A stretch of 64,000 nucleotides of DNA from Aquabacterium sp. (GTDB taxonomy: Bacteria; Pseudomonadota; Gammaproteobacteria; Burkholderiales; Burkholderiaceae_C): positions 95,830 to 159,829 of the forward strand of contig NZ_JAUSAR010000067.1 of NCBI RefSeq assembly GCF_030652515.1, in the 5' to 3' direction. How positions within the stretch are numbered: the stretch's first letter is position 1; every line of letters begins with the position of its first letter. A program made the position numbers and the translations under genes. Below the pieces are notes generated by a model. That model was not told the origin of the DNA and did no database searches. It saw only the letters and a list, made by a program, of their open reading frames with translations. Below, piece after piece: positions 40,145-49,971 of the stretch.

Positions 40145-40190
40145 GTTGGTTCGAGTCGTGTGTTGTGGTGAATCAATGGATGAATCCTAG

Positions 40191-40217
40191 AAGACACCCC
40201 ATCAAAGCGAAACGAAT
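40191..40217 (-). promoter_or_regulatory. Candidate CysB-type operator upstream of sbp
   Basis: This stretch matches the one upstream of cysT at 38975-39002: both begin AAGACAC and end with a GCG-AAA-CGAAT pattern on the plus strand. It lies 47-73 bases before the sbp start. TAGGAT (40190-40185 region on the minus strand) could be a weak -10, as expected for an activator-dependent promoter. Confidence 0.5.
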
Positions 40218-40290
40218 GAAATTGCCTTTGCATATTCGATTCACAAACTAGACGACCCAATGACCAAAAACTCGAATAATGCGCGCCATT

Positions 40291-40326
40291 GAAAAAGCCA
40301 GCCCGTTGTTGCAACGTGGCTGGCTT
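40291..40326 (-). terminator. Rho-independent terminator after the Anbu gene
   Basis: On the minus strand AAGCCAGCC and GGCTGGCTT form a perfect 9-pair stem around a loop that can itself pair (CGTTG/CAACG), followed by TTTC. It is 26 bases past the Anbu stop and closes the mutS-Anbu unit before sbp. Confidence 0.82.
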
Positions 40327-40351
40327 GTTATCTTGGGTTGCCTGGATTAGT

Positions 40352-41179
40352 TCAACCCGGTGCCTGGATCTTGGTCAGCGGGTTCATGGCCTGCAACTGC
40401 GACGACGAACTGGTGTGGGTCGACAGGTCGGGCTGGTCACCGCTCCAGCTCGGGTCAGGGATCGAGTCGAACACCTGGCGCAGGCGCTGGCCCCACGAGC
40501 TGCGGATCATGCGGAAGTAGGCGTTGGTGTCATCGATGTTGATGACCTTGTCGACCTTCAATGCGTCGGCCTCGTAGACCATCAAATCCAGGGGCAGGCC
40601 CACAGACAGGTTGGACTTCAAGGTTGAGTCCATCGAAATCAAGGCGCATTTGGCGGCCTCTTGCAGCGGCGTGTTCGGCGTGACCACGCGGTCGATCACC
40701 GGCTTGCCGTATTTCGATTCGCCGATCTGGAAGTAGCAAACGCCATCGATGCCCGCCTCGACAAAATTGCCAGCCGCGTAGACGTTGAACAGGCGCATGG
40801 TCTCGCCCTTGATCTGCCCGCCCACGATGAGGTTGCAGTTGAAATCGATGCCATGGTGCTGCAGGGCTTCGGCATCGCGCGCGTAGACCTTGCGGATGGC
40901 GCTGCCCACGATGCGGGCCACGTCAAACATCGTCTTGGCATTCCACAAGGTCACGGCCTTGCCATCTGGGCCTTCGATCTGCTCCGAGCCCAACAACTGC
41001 TTGACCGCCTGAGTGATGGCCAGGTTGCCAGCCGACAGCATCACGATGACCCGGTCTTCGGGCTGCTCGTAGACGGTCATTTTTCGGAAGGTGCTGATCT
41101 GGTCCAGCCCCGCATTGGTGCGCGAGTCGGAGAGGAAAACCAGCCCGGCATTCAGCCGCATGGCAACGCAATAGGTCAT
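40352..41179 (-). CDS. anbu: Anbu, bacterial proteasome-like peptidase
   Basis: This is a 275-residue member of the Ntn-hydrolase proteasome superfamily (ancestral beta subunit, Anbu/BPH). The N-terminus [12 protein letters not shown] places the threonine nucleophile directly after the initiator methionine; SDSRTNAG and the lysine in FRKM match active-site regions of the family. Anbu usually neighbours an ATP-grasp protein, an alpha-E protein and a transglutaminase; none is here. Instead its ATG overlaps the mutS stop by four bases. The C-terminal 40 residues are serine- and proline-rich. Its cellular substrate is unknown. Confidence 0.9.
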   Translation of the reverse strand: MTYCVAMRLNAGLVFLSDSRTNAGLDQISTFRKMTVYEQPEDRVIVMLSAGNLAITQAVKQLLGSEQIEGPDGKAVTLWNAKTMFDVARIVGSAIRKVYARDAEALQHHGIDFNCNLIVGGQIKGETMRLFNVYAAGNFVEAGIDGVCYFQIGESKYGKPVIDRVVTPNTPLQEAAKCALISMDSTLKSNLSVGLPLDLMVYEADALKVDKVINIDDTNAYFRMIRSSWGQRLRQVFDSIPDPSWSGDQPDLSTHTSSSSQLQAMNPLTKIQAPG

Positions 41180-43878
41180 GATGAGCTCACGGATTTGAGT
41201 CGGTACAAGGCGTCGAGCGCTTCGCGTGGGGTCAGGGTATCAGGATCGATGCTGGCCAGCATGGTCAATGTCTCGGCTTCGGCAGGGGTCAAACCCTCGC
41301 CAGCCGATGGTGCCAGCGTCAATCCATCGTGTGCGTCGAGGATCGGATCCGATGCTACCGAGACGGCAAACAGGTCGATCTGGTCATCAGCGTGGCGTTG
41401 CTGGGCCTCCAGTGCCTCCAGCGTGGCGCGCGCTTGCCGGATCAGCGCATGCGGCATGCCCGCCAGACGCGCCACTTGCACGCCGTAACTGCGGCTGGCG
41501 GGGCCGGGCTGCAGTTCGTGCAAAAACACGATGTCATCGCCGGATTCGGCCACGCCCACGTGCACGTTCATGGCGCGTGGGTGCTTCTCGGGCAATGCTG
41601 TCAGTTCGAAATAATGGGTGGCGAACAAGGTGAAGGCCTTGTTCTTGTCGTGCAACTGGCTAGCGATGGCACCGGCCAGGGCCAGGCCGTCGAAGGTGGA
41701 GGTCCCCCGGCCGATTTCGTCCATCAGCACCAGCGAATGCTCGGTGGCACCGTGCACGATGGCGGCAGCCTCGGTCATCTCCATCATGAAGGTGGACTGA
41801 GCATTGGCCAGGTCGTCGGCTGCGCCGATGCGGGTGTGGATGGCGTCCACCGGGCCCAGTCGGCAACTGGACGCGGGCACGTAGGAGCCCATGGCCGCGA
41901 GCAAGGCAATCAGGGCAATCTGACGCATGAAGGTCGATTTGCCGCCCATGTTGGGGCCGGTGATGACCAGCATGCGGTGGTTGGCGTCGAGGCGGCAGTC
42001 GTTGGGGATGAAGGTGACGCCGCTGGTTTCCATCAGGCGCGCCTCAACCACCGGGTGGCGGCCCTTTTCGATCTCGATGCAGGGATGGTTGACGAACTCG
42101 GGGCGGGTCCAGCCCAGGGTGCCTGCGCGTTCGGCCAGCGCGGCCAGGGCGTCCAGCGAAGCCAAAGCGCGGGCCAGGGCACTGAGGGCGCCGAGGTGCG
42201 GCTGCAGGGTGTCCAGCAACTGGTCGTAGAGCCACTTCTCGCGGGCCAAGGAGCGGTCTTGCGCGGACAGGGCCTTGTCTTCAAAAGCTTTCAGCTCGGG
42301 TGTGATGAAGCGCTCGGCGTTTTTCAAGGTCTGGCGGCGTTGGTAGTCCAGCGGCACTTTGTCAACCTGGCCCTGCGTGACCTCGATGTAGAAGCCGTGC
42401 ACCTTGTTGTACTGCACGCGCAGGTTGCCGATGCCGGTGCGGGTGCGCTCGCGCGCTTCCAGATCGAGCAGGAAGGCGTCACAGTTTTGCGAGATGGCGC
42501 GAAGCTCGTCAAGGTCCGGATCGACGCCGGTGGCGATGACGCCGCCGTCGCGCAACAGCACGGCAGGGGTCTCGGCCAGGGTGCGTTGCAGGTTCGCGGC
42601 GATGGCCGGGTCAGGCTGCAGGGCCGCATGGAGCTTTTGCAGCAGGGCCGAGCAAGCGCCCTCGCCTTGTTGATCAATGCCCGGCACGCGCAGGCGCAAT
42701 TCGGGCAGCACCAGCAGCGTGTCGCGCAGGCCGGCGAGTTCACGCGGGCGCACCTGGCGCAAAGCCACGCGGGCGGTGATGCGCTCGACATCGCTCAGGC
42801 TGCGCAGGGATTCGCGCAGGGGCTCGAAACCTTGCTCCGCCGACACGGGCTGCAGCAGGCAGGCCATGGCATCGTGGCGTTCACGCGCGATGGCGCGGTC
42901 GCGCGGCGGGTGCGTCAGCCAATGGCGCAGGGTGCGGCTGCCCATGCCGGTGCGGCAGGTGTCCAGCAGCGACAGCAAGGTGGGCGAGTCTTCACCGCGC
43001 AGGGTTTGGGTCAACTCCAGGTTGCGCAGCGTGGCGGGGGGCAACTCCAGCAGGTCGCTGGCTCGGGCCACGTCCAGACTGGCCACGTGGGCCAAGGCCC
43101 TGCCCTGGGTGTGTTCGGCATAGCTGAGCAAAGCGGCGGCGGCCGCGTGTGCCAGCGTCAAATCTTGGGCATTGAAGGCTTGCAGGCTGGCCACGCGCAA
43201 TTGCTCGCAGAGCTTGCGCTGGCCCAGGGCACTGTCGAACTGCCAGGTGGGCCGCGAGGTCAAGGCCGAGCGGGTTTGATTCAGATGCGCTTGCAAGCCA
43301 GCGGGAATGCGGTCGCGGTCATACAGCAACTCGGCAGGCTGCAGGCGCGCCAACCAACCAGGCAGCTCGCGCTCGGCGCATTCGCTCAAACCCAGGTTGC
43401 CGCTGGACAGGCCCAGCCAGGCCAGGCCACAACGGGCCGGGCCGTTGGCGCGGCCGCGCTTTTCAAGCACCACGGCCACCAGCAGGGCATCGGCGCGTTC
43501 TGACAGCAATTCGGTGTCGGTCAGGGTGCCGGGGGTGACCACGCGCACCACCTTGCGCTCGACCGGGCCCTTGCTGGCACCGACCTCGCCCACCTGTTCA
43601 CAGATGGCCACCGACTCGCCCAGCTTGATCAGCTTGGCCAGATACGTATCGAGCGCACTGACTGGCACACCCGCCATCACGACGGGCTCGCCGCCGGATT
43701 GGCCGCGCGTGGTCAGCGTGATGTCGATCAAGCGATTGGCCCTGCGAGCATCGTCAAAGAACAGCTCGTAGAAATCGCCCATTCGGTAGAACAGCAGCGT
43801 GTCCGGGTGCTCCGCTTTGAGGCGGAAGTACTGCTGCATCATCGGCGTGTGGCCGCTGAAATCCTTGTGCTCACTCAT
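41176..43878 (-). CDS. mutS: DNA mismatch repair protein MutS
   Basis: This 900-residue mismatch sensor works with MutL. The mismatch-binding N-domain carries the Phe-x-Glu-type segment [13 protein letters not shown] (near residue 35). The clamp and lever regions follow, then the ATPase with Walker A GPNMGGKS, Walker [18 protein letters not shown] and [11 protein letters not shown]. The ATG at 43878 gives the family start [17 protein letters not shown]. suhB lies 47 bases upstream on the same strand and Anbu overlaps its stop. Confidence 0.98.
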   Translation of the reverse strand: MSEHKDFSGHTPMMQQYFRLKAEHPDTLLFYRMGDFYELFFDDARRANRLIDITLTTRGQSGGEPVVMAGVPVSALDTYLAKLIKLGESVAICEQVGEVGASKGPVERKVVRVVTPGTLTDTELLSERADALLVAVVLEKRGRANGPARCGLAWLGLSSGNLGLSECAERELPGWLARLQPAELLYDRDRIPAGLQAHLNQTRSALTSRPTWQFDSALGQRKLCEQLRVASLQAFNAQDLTLAHAAAAALLSYAEHTQGRALAHVASLDVARASDLLELPPATLRNLELTQTLRGEDSPTLLSLLDTCRTGMGSRTLRHWLTHPPRDRAIARERHDAMACLLQPVSAEQGFEPLRESLRSLSDVERITARVALRQVRPRELAGLRDTLLVLPELRLRVPGIDQQGEGACSALLQKLHAALQPDPAIAANLQRTLAETPAVLLRDGGVIATGVDPDLDELRAISQNCDAFLLDLEARERTRTGIGNLRVQYNKVHGFYIEVTQGQVDKVPLDYQRRQTLKNAERFITPELKAFEDKALSAQDRSLAREKWLYDQLLDTLQPHLGALSALARALASLDALAALAERAGTLGWTRPEFVNHPCIEIEKGRHPVVEARLMETSGVTFIPNDCRLDANHRMLVITGPNMGGKSTFMRQIALIALLAAMGSYVPASSCRLGPVDAIHTRIGAADDLANAQSTFMMEMTEAAAIVHGATEHSLVLMDEIGRGTSTFDGLALAGAIASQLHDKNKAFTLFATHYFELTALPEKHPRAMNVHVGVAESGDDIVFLHELQPGPASRSYGVQVARLAGMPHALIRQARATLEALEAQQRHADDQIDLFAVSVASDPILDAHDGLTLAPSAGEGLTPAEAETLTMLASIDPDTLTPREALDALYRLKSVSSS

Positions 43879-43925
43879 TGCTCGTTGCCCACCCTGCAAG
43901 CCCCACCCCAAGCTGGCGGCGCCTT

Positions 43926-44924
43926 TCAGCGACGACCAGAACCACCTTCTTCACGCAGGCGGTCAAACGTGCGGGGAGTGGCCTTGATGCGGGTGCGGGT
44001 CGGTGCCTCGCCGGTGGGCGTGGTTGCCGCTTGCTTCAAAGCATCAAGCGCGGCATTGCTGCCCGCCTCATCGCCGCCCTCGCCTGCCAGCGCGGCCGCT
44101 TCCTTGGCCAACTGCTCGGGAATCGTGCTGTAAGGCGACAGGATCTTGACCAGTTGGCCATAGATGCGCGGGCTGCCGGCCAGCACTTCGCGGCGGTACA
44201 AGAAGTCAGACTCGCCGGTGAAGTTGCCGATCAGGCCACCAGCCTCGGTGACGATCAACGCGCCCGCGGCGGCGTCCCAGGGGCTCAAGCCCGTTTCAAA
44301 GAAGCCGTCATACCAGCCAGCGGCCACGTAGCAAAGATCCAGCGATGCAGCGCCCGGGCGGCGCACGCCAGCGCAGGCTGCCATCACCTCTTCGAACATT
44401 TTCAGGTAGCGCTGGAAGTTGTCCCCCTTGCGGAACGGAAAGCCCGTGCCGATCAGGCAGTCGAGCAAGCGCGTGCGCTTGGACACGCGCAGGCGGCGGT
44501 CATTCAGGAAGGCGCCCCGGCCCTTGGAGGCGTAGAACATGTCGTTGCGGCTAGGGTCATAAACCACGGCCTGCTGGATCTGGCCACGGAAGCTCAGCGC
44601 GATCGACACGGCGTACATGGGCAGGCCGTGGATGAAGTTGGTGGTGCCATCAAGGGGATCGATGATCCAGACGTACTCGCTGTCCTTGGCGCCGAACTCG
44701 CTGCCCGATTCTTCGGCCAAGATGCCGTGGCCGGGATACGCTTCAAGGAGCGTGGAGATGATCGCGTGCTCTGCGGCCTGGTCCACCTCGGTGACGAAGT
44801 CGTTGTGCGACTTGGACGTGACCGTGAGGCGCTCCACATCGAGCGATGCCCGGTTGATGATCGCCCCGGCTGCACGGGCAGCTTTGATGGCGATGTTGAG
44901 CATGGGATGCAGGGCTTGGGACAT
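43926..44924 (-). CDS. suhB: Inositol-1-monophosphatase SuhB
   Basis: This is a 332-residue Mg-dependent phosphatase of the SuhB family, which in E. coli also serves rRNA antitermination and ribosome maturation. Metal motifs [25 protein letters not shown] and SPWDAAAG are intact. The protein is about 60 residues longer than the usual 265-270 because of a C-terminal tail (about 270-332) rich in alanine, threonine and arginine, ending REEGGSGRR. The ATG at 44924 is set by family similarity. Divergent suhB-trmJ is also the E. coli arrangement. Confidence 0.95.
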   Translation of the reverse strand: MSQALHPMLNIAIKAARAAGAIINRASLDVERLTVTSKSHNDFVTEVDQAAEHAIISTLLEAYPGHGILAEESGSEFGAKDSEYVWIIDPLDGTTNFIHGLPMYAVSIALSFRGQIQQAVVYDPSRNDMFYASKGRGAFLNDRRLRVSKRTRLLDCLIGTGFPFRKGDNFQRYLKMFEEVMAACAGVRRPGAASLDLCYVAAGWYDGFFETGLSPWDAAAGALIVTEAGGLIGNFTGESDFLYRREVLAGSPRIYGQLVKILSPYSTIPEQLAKEAAALAGEGGDEAGSNAALDALKQAATTPTGEAPTRTRIKATPRTFDRLREEGGSGRR

Positions 44925-45023
44925 GGACAGACCTTGGGAACCGTACAAAAAAAGATGGACGCCACCTGTCCAGCAAAACCGGATAGGCCAACGGCAAGAG
45001 ACGCGCAGCGATGATCAAAGAAC

Positions 45024-45054
45024 GAGGGACAATCCTCCATTGTAACGATCCCTC
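45024..45054. promoter_or_regulatory. Nested inverted repeat in the suhB-trmJ control region
   Basis: GAGGGA (45024-45029) pairs with TCCCTC (45049-45054), and inside it ACAAT pairs with ATTGT around CCTCC. On the plus strand a CGCTTTTT run follows. On the minus strand TACAAT (45044-45039) could be the suhB -10. It may be an operator or, for trmJ, an attenuator hairpin. Confidence 0.4.
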
Positions 45055-45124
45055 CCGCTTTTTGCACCCCCTCTTCAAGCGAAATCCCCATTGAATGAAG
45101 GACTTGGTGCACGTTCTTGAAGCC

Positions 45125-45910
45125 ATGAATTCAATCCCCGACCGCTCTGATCCCACCCGATTCATCTTGATCGGCACCAGCCACCCCGGCAATGTGGGGG
45201 CCACGGCGCGGGCCATGAAGGTGATGGGCTTCTCTGACCTGGTGCTGGTGCGCCCACGTTTTGCCGATGTGCTGATCCAGGAGGAAACCGTGGCTCTGGC
45301 CAGTGGCGCGGCCGACATCCTGGTACGGGCCAAGGTGGTCGACACTTTGGCCCAAGCGCTGGACGGCGTCACCTTTGCCATCGGCACCGCCATGACGCCG
45401 CGCGACTTCGGCCCGCCCACCTTGACCCCGCGTGAGGGCTTTGCAGCTTTGGCCGCCAACACGCCAGCCCACCGACTTGGCCTGGTTTTTGGCAGTGAGC
45501 GCCACGGCCTGTCCAACGAAGACGCCTACCGATGCCACGCCGTGATGAGCATCCCCACCAACCCCCATTACGGCTCGCTGAACCTGGCGCAAGCGGTGCA
45601 ACTGCTGTCCTACGAGTGGCGGCAGGCGCTGGGCGGTTTTGGCGTCAGCGCGCGCACGCCCGATCCTGAATTGGCCGATGGCGCTGCCGTGCAGGGGCTG
45701 CTTTCGCATTGGGAAAAAGCCCTCGTCCACCTGGGCTTCCTGGACCCAGCGGCACCCAAAAAGCTGATGCCTCGCCTTAACCAGTTGTTCAACCGCGCCC
45801 AGGTTCGGCAAGAAGAGATCCACATCCTGCGCGGCGTGGCCAAGGCCATGCTGGACAGCACACCGCCCACGCATTCGCTAAACTCACCAGCTTCATCGGA
45901 TAAGTCATAA
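45125..45910 (+). CDS. trmJ: tRNA (cytidine/uridine-32-2'-O) methyltransferase TrmJ
   Basis: This 261-residue SPOUT enzyme methylates position 32 of several tRNAs. The knot motifs are TSHPGNVGATARAMKVMGF, LVFGSERHGLSNED and IPTNPHYGSLNLAQAVQLL. The C-terminal extension (about 165-261) includes HWEKALVHLGFLDP, a TrmJ feature. The start is uncertain between ATG 45125 and ATG 45095; neither has a strong ribosome site and I prefer 45125. cysE follows after 12 bases. Confidence 0.93.
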   Translation: MNSIPDRSDPTRFILIGTSHPGNVGATARAMKVMGFSDLVLVRPRFADVLIQEETVALASGAADILVRAKVVDTLAQALDGVTFAIGTAMTPRDFGPPTLTPREGFAALAANTPAHRLGLVFGSERHGLSNEDAYRCHAVMSIPTNPHYGSLNLAQAVQLLSYEWRQALGGFGVSARTPDPELADGAAVQGLLSHWEKALVHLGFLDPAAPKKLMPRLNQLFNRAQVRQEEIHILRGVAKAMLDSTPPTHSLNSPASSDKS

Positions 45911-45922
45911 CAACCACACCCC

Positions 45923-46723
45923 ATGCTCTTTTCCCGCCTGCGAGAAGACATCGCCTGCATCCTTGAACGCGATCCCGCCGCTCGCACGGCGTGGGAGGTG
46001 CTGACCTGCTACCCCGGTTTGCACGCCTTGGCCATGCACCGCTCGGCCCATTGGTGCTGGACGCATGGCCTGAAATGGCTGGGGCGCTTCGTGTCCAACT
46101 ACAACCGATTCCTCACGGGGGTTGAGATCCACCCCGGGGCCACCATCGGCCGACGCGTGTTCATCGACCACGGCATGGGCGTGGTGGTGGGCGAAACCGC
46201 CGAGATTGGTGATGACTGCACCATTTACCAGGGCGTGACCTTGGGCGGCACTTCGCTCAGCAAAGGTGCCAAACGCCACCCCACGCTGGGCAAAGGCGTG
46301 ATCATCGGCGCCAACGCCCAGGTTCTGGGTGGATTCACCGTGGGCGACGGCGCCCGTGTGGGTTCCAACGCCGTGGTGACCAAACCGGTGCCTCCAGGTG
46401 CCACGGCCGTGGGCAATCCGGCCCGCATCATCGTGGCCAAGGCGGCGGTGCTGGACGCCAAACAAGCAGAACGCGAGGCCCTGGCCGCCCGTCTGGGTTT
46501 TTCGGCCTACGGCGTGACCGAAGGCGACGACCCCCTGTCCCAGGCCATGCGCGGCCTGATCGACCATGCCTCCGGGCACGAGCACCAGATCACGCTGATC
46601 TGGCGCGCCATTGAAAAACTGGCCTTTGAGGCCAAGACCGACGCCGCCCGCGACTGCCTGCCCTGCGATGCGCAAACCACCGAGCAGTTCAACGCCGAAG
46701 AGCTCAATCGCCTGGTGAAGTGA
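45923..46723 (+). CDS. cysE: Serine O-acetyltransferase CysE
   Basis: This 266-residue enzyme acetylates serine, the first step of cysteine synthesis, and its product signals to CysB-type regulators. The left-handed beta helix is visible as hexapeptide repeats from [11 protein letters not shown] through VGNPARIIV, with the catalytic His in [17 protein letters not shown]. The C-terminal 90 residues are longer than in short isoforms and lack the typical Ile end, so CysK anchoring is uncertain. It is probably co-transcribed with trmJ. Confidence 0.95.
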   Translation: MLFSRLREDIACILERDPAARTAWEVLTCYPGLHALAMHRSAHWCWTHGLKWLGRFVSNYNRFLTGVEIHPGATIGRRVFIDHGMGVVVGETAEIGDDCTIYQGVTLGGTSLSKGAKRHPTLGKGVIIGANAQVLGGFTVGDGARVGSNAVVTKPVPPGATAVGNPARIIVAKAAVLDAKQAEREALAARLGFSAYGVTEGDDPLSQAMRGLIDHASGHEHQITLIWRAIEKLAFEAKTDAARDCLPCDAQTTEQFNAEELNRLVK

Positions 46724-46805
46724 GCCACAGGCCACCCAGGCCTCATTCAATTTCCGGCCCAGCCCGCCGATATACCGCACGGCCCTGCTGAAAATATGGG
46801 CTGGC

Positions 46806-49193
46806 ATGGGCTTCGCTTCAACGCGCACTGGCACGCCCGCCGATCACCAACATGTCAGGGGCCCAGCAGTGAGCGCATGTCGCACCATCCGCCAGAAATT
46901 CCTCGGGGCTGACACGGCCCCGCAGGACATTCACGACTGGCGGGATCGGCTGCTGACGGCCATTTTGATGGTGGCGCTCGTGATGGGCTCCCTCACCGCC
47001 GTGCCCAGCATCTTCCAGGCCTGGAAAGAAGGCCAGACTGCCATCGCGGTGGTTGATTTCCTGGCCTTGGCCTGGGTCGTGTTCATTTGGCGCAAGCGAG
47101 GGCTGAGCTTCCATTTCCGGGCCTGGAGCCTGTTGATGGTGCTCTACGCGGTGGGCCTGGTGTTGCTGGTCACCATCGGGCCGGTCAGCCAGATCTACCT
47201 GATGGCCTTCCCGGTGATGGCGGCCTTGCTGCTGGGTTTGCGCGGCGCCTTGTTCGCCTTGGCCCTGGATGGACTGACCCTGCTCATCGTCGGCCACCTG
47301 GCCAATGCCGATTTCCAGTTGCCTGGATTCCAAGGTCAATCCTTGACCAAGTGGGCCGTCATCACGGCCAACTTCATGTTCGTCTCATCCCTGATCGCCA
47401 TTTCTTGCGCGACGCTGCTTCAGGGGCTGGAGAAATCGCTCGACCGGGTGAAGAAAGACGCCGCCGCGCGCGAATTGTCAGAAGCCGCGCTGCGCGCCAG
47501 CGATGTCCGCTGGAAACTCGCGCTGGAGAGCACCGGCGATGGCGTGTGGGACTGCGACCTGAAACTCCGCAAGATCATCTTCTCGGAGCGCTTCAAGGAG
47601 ATGTGCGGCTACGAGCCTGACGAGTTGCCGGAAGACATCGATGCGCTGGACCAACACATTCACCCCGAAGACCTGCCACGCCAGCAGGAAGACCGGCAGG
47701 CGCACCTGGAAGGCCTCACCCCCACCTACGCCAATGAACACCGTGTTCGCTGCAAGGATGGCAGCTGGAAATGGTTCCTGACCCGTGGCCTGGTGATCGG
47801 CCGGGATGAGCACGGCAAGCCATTGCGCATGATCGGCACCCACACCGACATCACCAGCCGCAAGCAATCGGAGGCCTTGATCTGGCAGCAGGCCAACTAC
47901 GACGGGCTGACCGGCCTGCCCAACCGCGAGATGCTGCGCGACCGCCTGGAACAGGACATCAAGAAGTGCAAGCGCGATGGGCAGTCCGTGGCCGTGATGT
48001 TCATCGATCTGGACCACTTCAAAGAGGTGAACGACACCCTGGGCCATGACCATGGGGACCTGCTCCTGGTGGAGGCGGCGCACCGCATCCGCCATTGCGT
48101 GCGCGAGTCCGACACCGTGGCACGGCTGGGTGGCGACGAGTTCACCGTCGTGCTGCCCGAGCTGGACAAGCTGCCCCGGGTGGAGCAGATCGCGCAGGAC
48201 ATCATCGCCGTCCTGGCCGAAGTCTTCCAACTGGGCCTTGAACGCGCCTACGTGTCGGCCAGCATCGGCATCACCTTCTACCCCGACGACGCCACCGACA
48301 TCGAAGACCTGTTCAAGCAAGCTGACCAGGCCATGTACGTGGCCAAGGATGCAGGCCGCAGCCGCTTCAGCTACTTCACCCCATCTCTGCAGGAAGCCGC
48401 GCAAACGCGTGTGCGCCTGACCAACGACCTGCGCCAGGCCTTGACCGACCAGCAATTCAGGGTGTTCTACCAACCTATCGTCGAGTTGAAAACCGGCCGG
48501 GTCCACAAGGCCGAAGCCCTGATCCGCTGGCAGCATCCCACGCGCGGCCTGGTCAGCCCGGCCATCTTCATCCCCATTGCCGAATCCAGCGGGCTGATCA
48601 ACGAGATCGGCGACTGGGTGTTCCGCGAGTCCGCCGCGCAAGTCAAGCATTGGCGGGGGCAGTATCAGCCGGACTTCCAGATCAGCGTCAACAAATCGCC
48701 GGTTCAGTTCCGCAGTGAAGACAACACCTTGCAAGCGTGGTTGCAACACCTGCGCGAACTGGGCCTGCCGGGCCAGAGCATGGTGGTGGAGATCACCGAA
48801 GGGCTGCTGCTGGAGGCCAACGCCGAGGTGAGCGGCCAACTGAACGACTTGCGCCAGGCCGGCATCGGCGTGTCGCTGGATGACTTTGGCACGGGCTATT
48901 CATCGCTGTCTTACTTGCAAAAATTCGACATCGACTTCCTGAAGATCGACCAGACCTTCGTGCGCGGCCTGGCGCCCGCCTCCAAGAACCTGGCGCTGTG
49001 CAAGGCCATCATCGTGATGGCGCACGAGCTGGGCATGCTGGTGGTGGCCGAAGGCGTGGAAACCGCCGAACAGCGCGCCCTGCTGACCGAGGCGGGCTGC
49101 GACTACGGCCAGGGCTACCACTTCGCCAAGCCCATGCCCGCCGAAGACTTTGAGGGCTGGTATTCAGTCAGGCAACTGGCGCTCACGGCCTGA
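46806..49193 (+). CDS. Membrane-anchored PAS-GGDEF-EAL cyclic di-GMP enzyme
   Basis: This is a 795-residue protein. Residues about 50-205 hold five or six hydrophobic helices, followed by a short coiled coil (205-232), a PAS domain (about 235-355), GGDEF (about 360-525) and EAL (about 535-790). The cyclase motif GGDEF is intact at 442-446, with an inhibitory RxxD (RESD, 433-436) five residues ahead. The EAL motif is at 570-572 and DDFGTGYSS, the catalytic lysine in FLKIDQ and AEGVET are intact, so both activities are possible. A GTG at 46869 with AGGGG upstream is an alternative start. Confidence 0.93.
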   Translation: MGFASTRTGTPADHQHVRGPAVSACRTIRQKFLGADTAPQDIHDWRDRLLTAILMVALVMGSLTAVPSIFQAWKEGQTAIAVVDFLALAWVVFIWRKRGLSFHFRAWSLLMVLYAVGLVLLVTIGPVSQIYLMAFPVMAALLLGLRGALFALALDGLTLLIVGHLANADFQLPGFQGQSLTKWAVITANFMFVSSLIAISCATLLQGLEKSLDRVKKDAAARELSEAALRASDVRWKLALESTGDGVWDCDLKLRKIIFSERFKEMCGYEPDELPEDIDALDQHIHPEDLPRQQEDRQAHLEGLTPTYANEHRVRCKDGSWKWFLTRGLVIGRDEHGKPLRMIGTHTDITSRKQSEALIWQQANYDGLTGLPNREMLRDRLEQDIKKCKRDGQSVAVMFIDLDHFKEVNDTLGHDHGDLLLVEAAHRIRHCVRESDTVARLGGDEFTVVLPELDKLPRVEQIAQDIIAVLAEVFQLGLERAYVSASIGITFYPDDATDIEDLFKQADQAMYVAKDAGRSRFSYFTPSLQEAAQTRVRLTNDLRQALTDQQFRVFYQPIVELKTGRVHKAEALIRWQHPTRGLVSPAIFIPIAESSGLINEIGDWVFRESAAQVKHWRGQYQPDFQISVNKSPVQFRSEDNTLQAWLQHLRELGLPGQSMVVEITEGLLLEANAEVSGQLNDLRQAGIGVSLDDFGTGYSSLSYLQKFDIDFLKIDQTFVRGLAPASKNLALCKAIIVMAHELGMLVVAEGVETAEQRALLTEAGCDYGQGYHFAKPMPAEDFEGWYSVRQLALTA

Positions 49194-49248
49194 TAAGATC
49201 CCGCCACAAAACAATGCTCGGGAGGAGCAAGTTGGTGCACAAAGCTTG

Positions 49249-49971
49249 ATGTCGCTCGACACGCTCTACACCGCCGAAACGCCAGAGGGCATCGCCCTGT
49301 CCTTGCGACCCGCAGGGGTGATGTCCCGTTCCCTGGCCTACTTGATCGATGCCGGCATCCGCCTGGTGATCTTTTTCATCGCGGCCATGATCGCCCGCCC
49401 GATGGGGGGCGTGGGTTCGGCCTTCCTGATGATCTTGTACTTCGCGCTGGAGTGGTTCTACCCGGTCGTTTTTGAGCTGACCAGATCGGGGGCCACGCCC
49501 GGCAAACGCATGATGGGCCTGCACGTGGTGATGGACTCGGGCCTGCCCATCACTCCGGCCGCATCGATCACCCGCAACCTGCTGCGCGCGGCCGATTTCC
49601 TGCCCATGGGCTACGCCGCCGGCATGCTCTCCATGCTCACCCGGCGCGATTTCAAACGCCTGGGCGACCTGGCGGCGGGCACCTTGGTGGCCTACCACCA
49701 GACAGTGCAACTGCATGGCGTGCCGCCACCGGCCCCGGCCATGCCGCCCGCCCGACAACTCTCGCCCAAAGAGCAGGCCGCCATCGTGTCGTGGGCTGGC
49801 CGCTCCGCGCGCCTGACACCTGCCCGGCTGAACGAACTGGCCCTGATCGCCGCCTCGGTGACCCGGCCAGACGGTGGGGTGAACGCGCGCGGTGAGCACG
49901 ATGCCACCCGGCGACTGCTGGGCGTGGCGCAGTGGCTGCTGGGCCACCGCCCGGGAGGCGGCTCGCCATGA
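49249..49971 (+). CDS. RDD family membrane protein
   Basis: This is a 240-residue protein with an RDD domain (about 20-150) of three hydrophobic helices. The family arginine and aspartates lie in MSRSLAYLIDAGIR, and SGATPGKRMMGLHVV is typical. The C-terminal 90 residues are soluble with RLTPARLNELALIAA. It opens a run of genes that overlap or nearly overlap up to the MoxR gene. RDD proteins are of uncertain function; some have been proposed as ion antiporters. The ATG at 49249 lacks a well-spaced ribosome site (GGAGGAG is 21 bases off). Confidence 0.87.
   Translation: MSLDTLYTAETPEGIALSLRPAGVMSRSLAYLIDAGIRLVIFFIAAMIARPMGGVGSAFLMILYFALEWFYPVVFELTRSGATPGKRMMGLHVVMDSGLPITPAASITRNLLRAADFLPMGYAAGMLSMLTRRDFKRLGDLAAGTLVAYHQTVQLHGVPPPAPAMPPARQLSPKEQAAIVSWAGRSARLTPARLNELALIAASVTRPDGGVNARGEHDATRRLLGVAQWLLGHRPGGGSP

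Noticed and set aside
40145..40170. tRNA T-loop-like GGTTCGAGTC
   Set aside because: The flanking bases cannot form a T stem and no acceptor or anticodon arm is found around it.
41329..43503. 724-codon plus-strand frame across mutS
   Set aside because: It is antisense to mutS and has a Gln/Gly-rich shadow composition.
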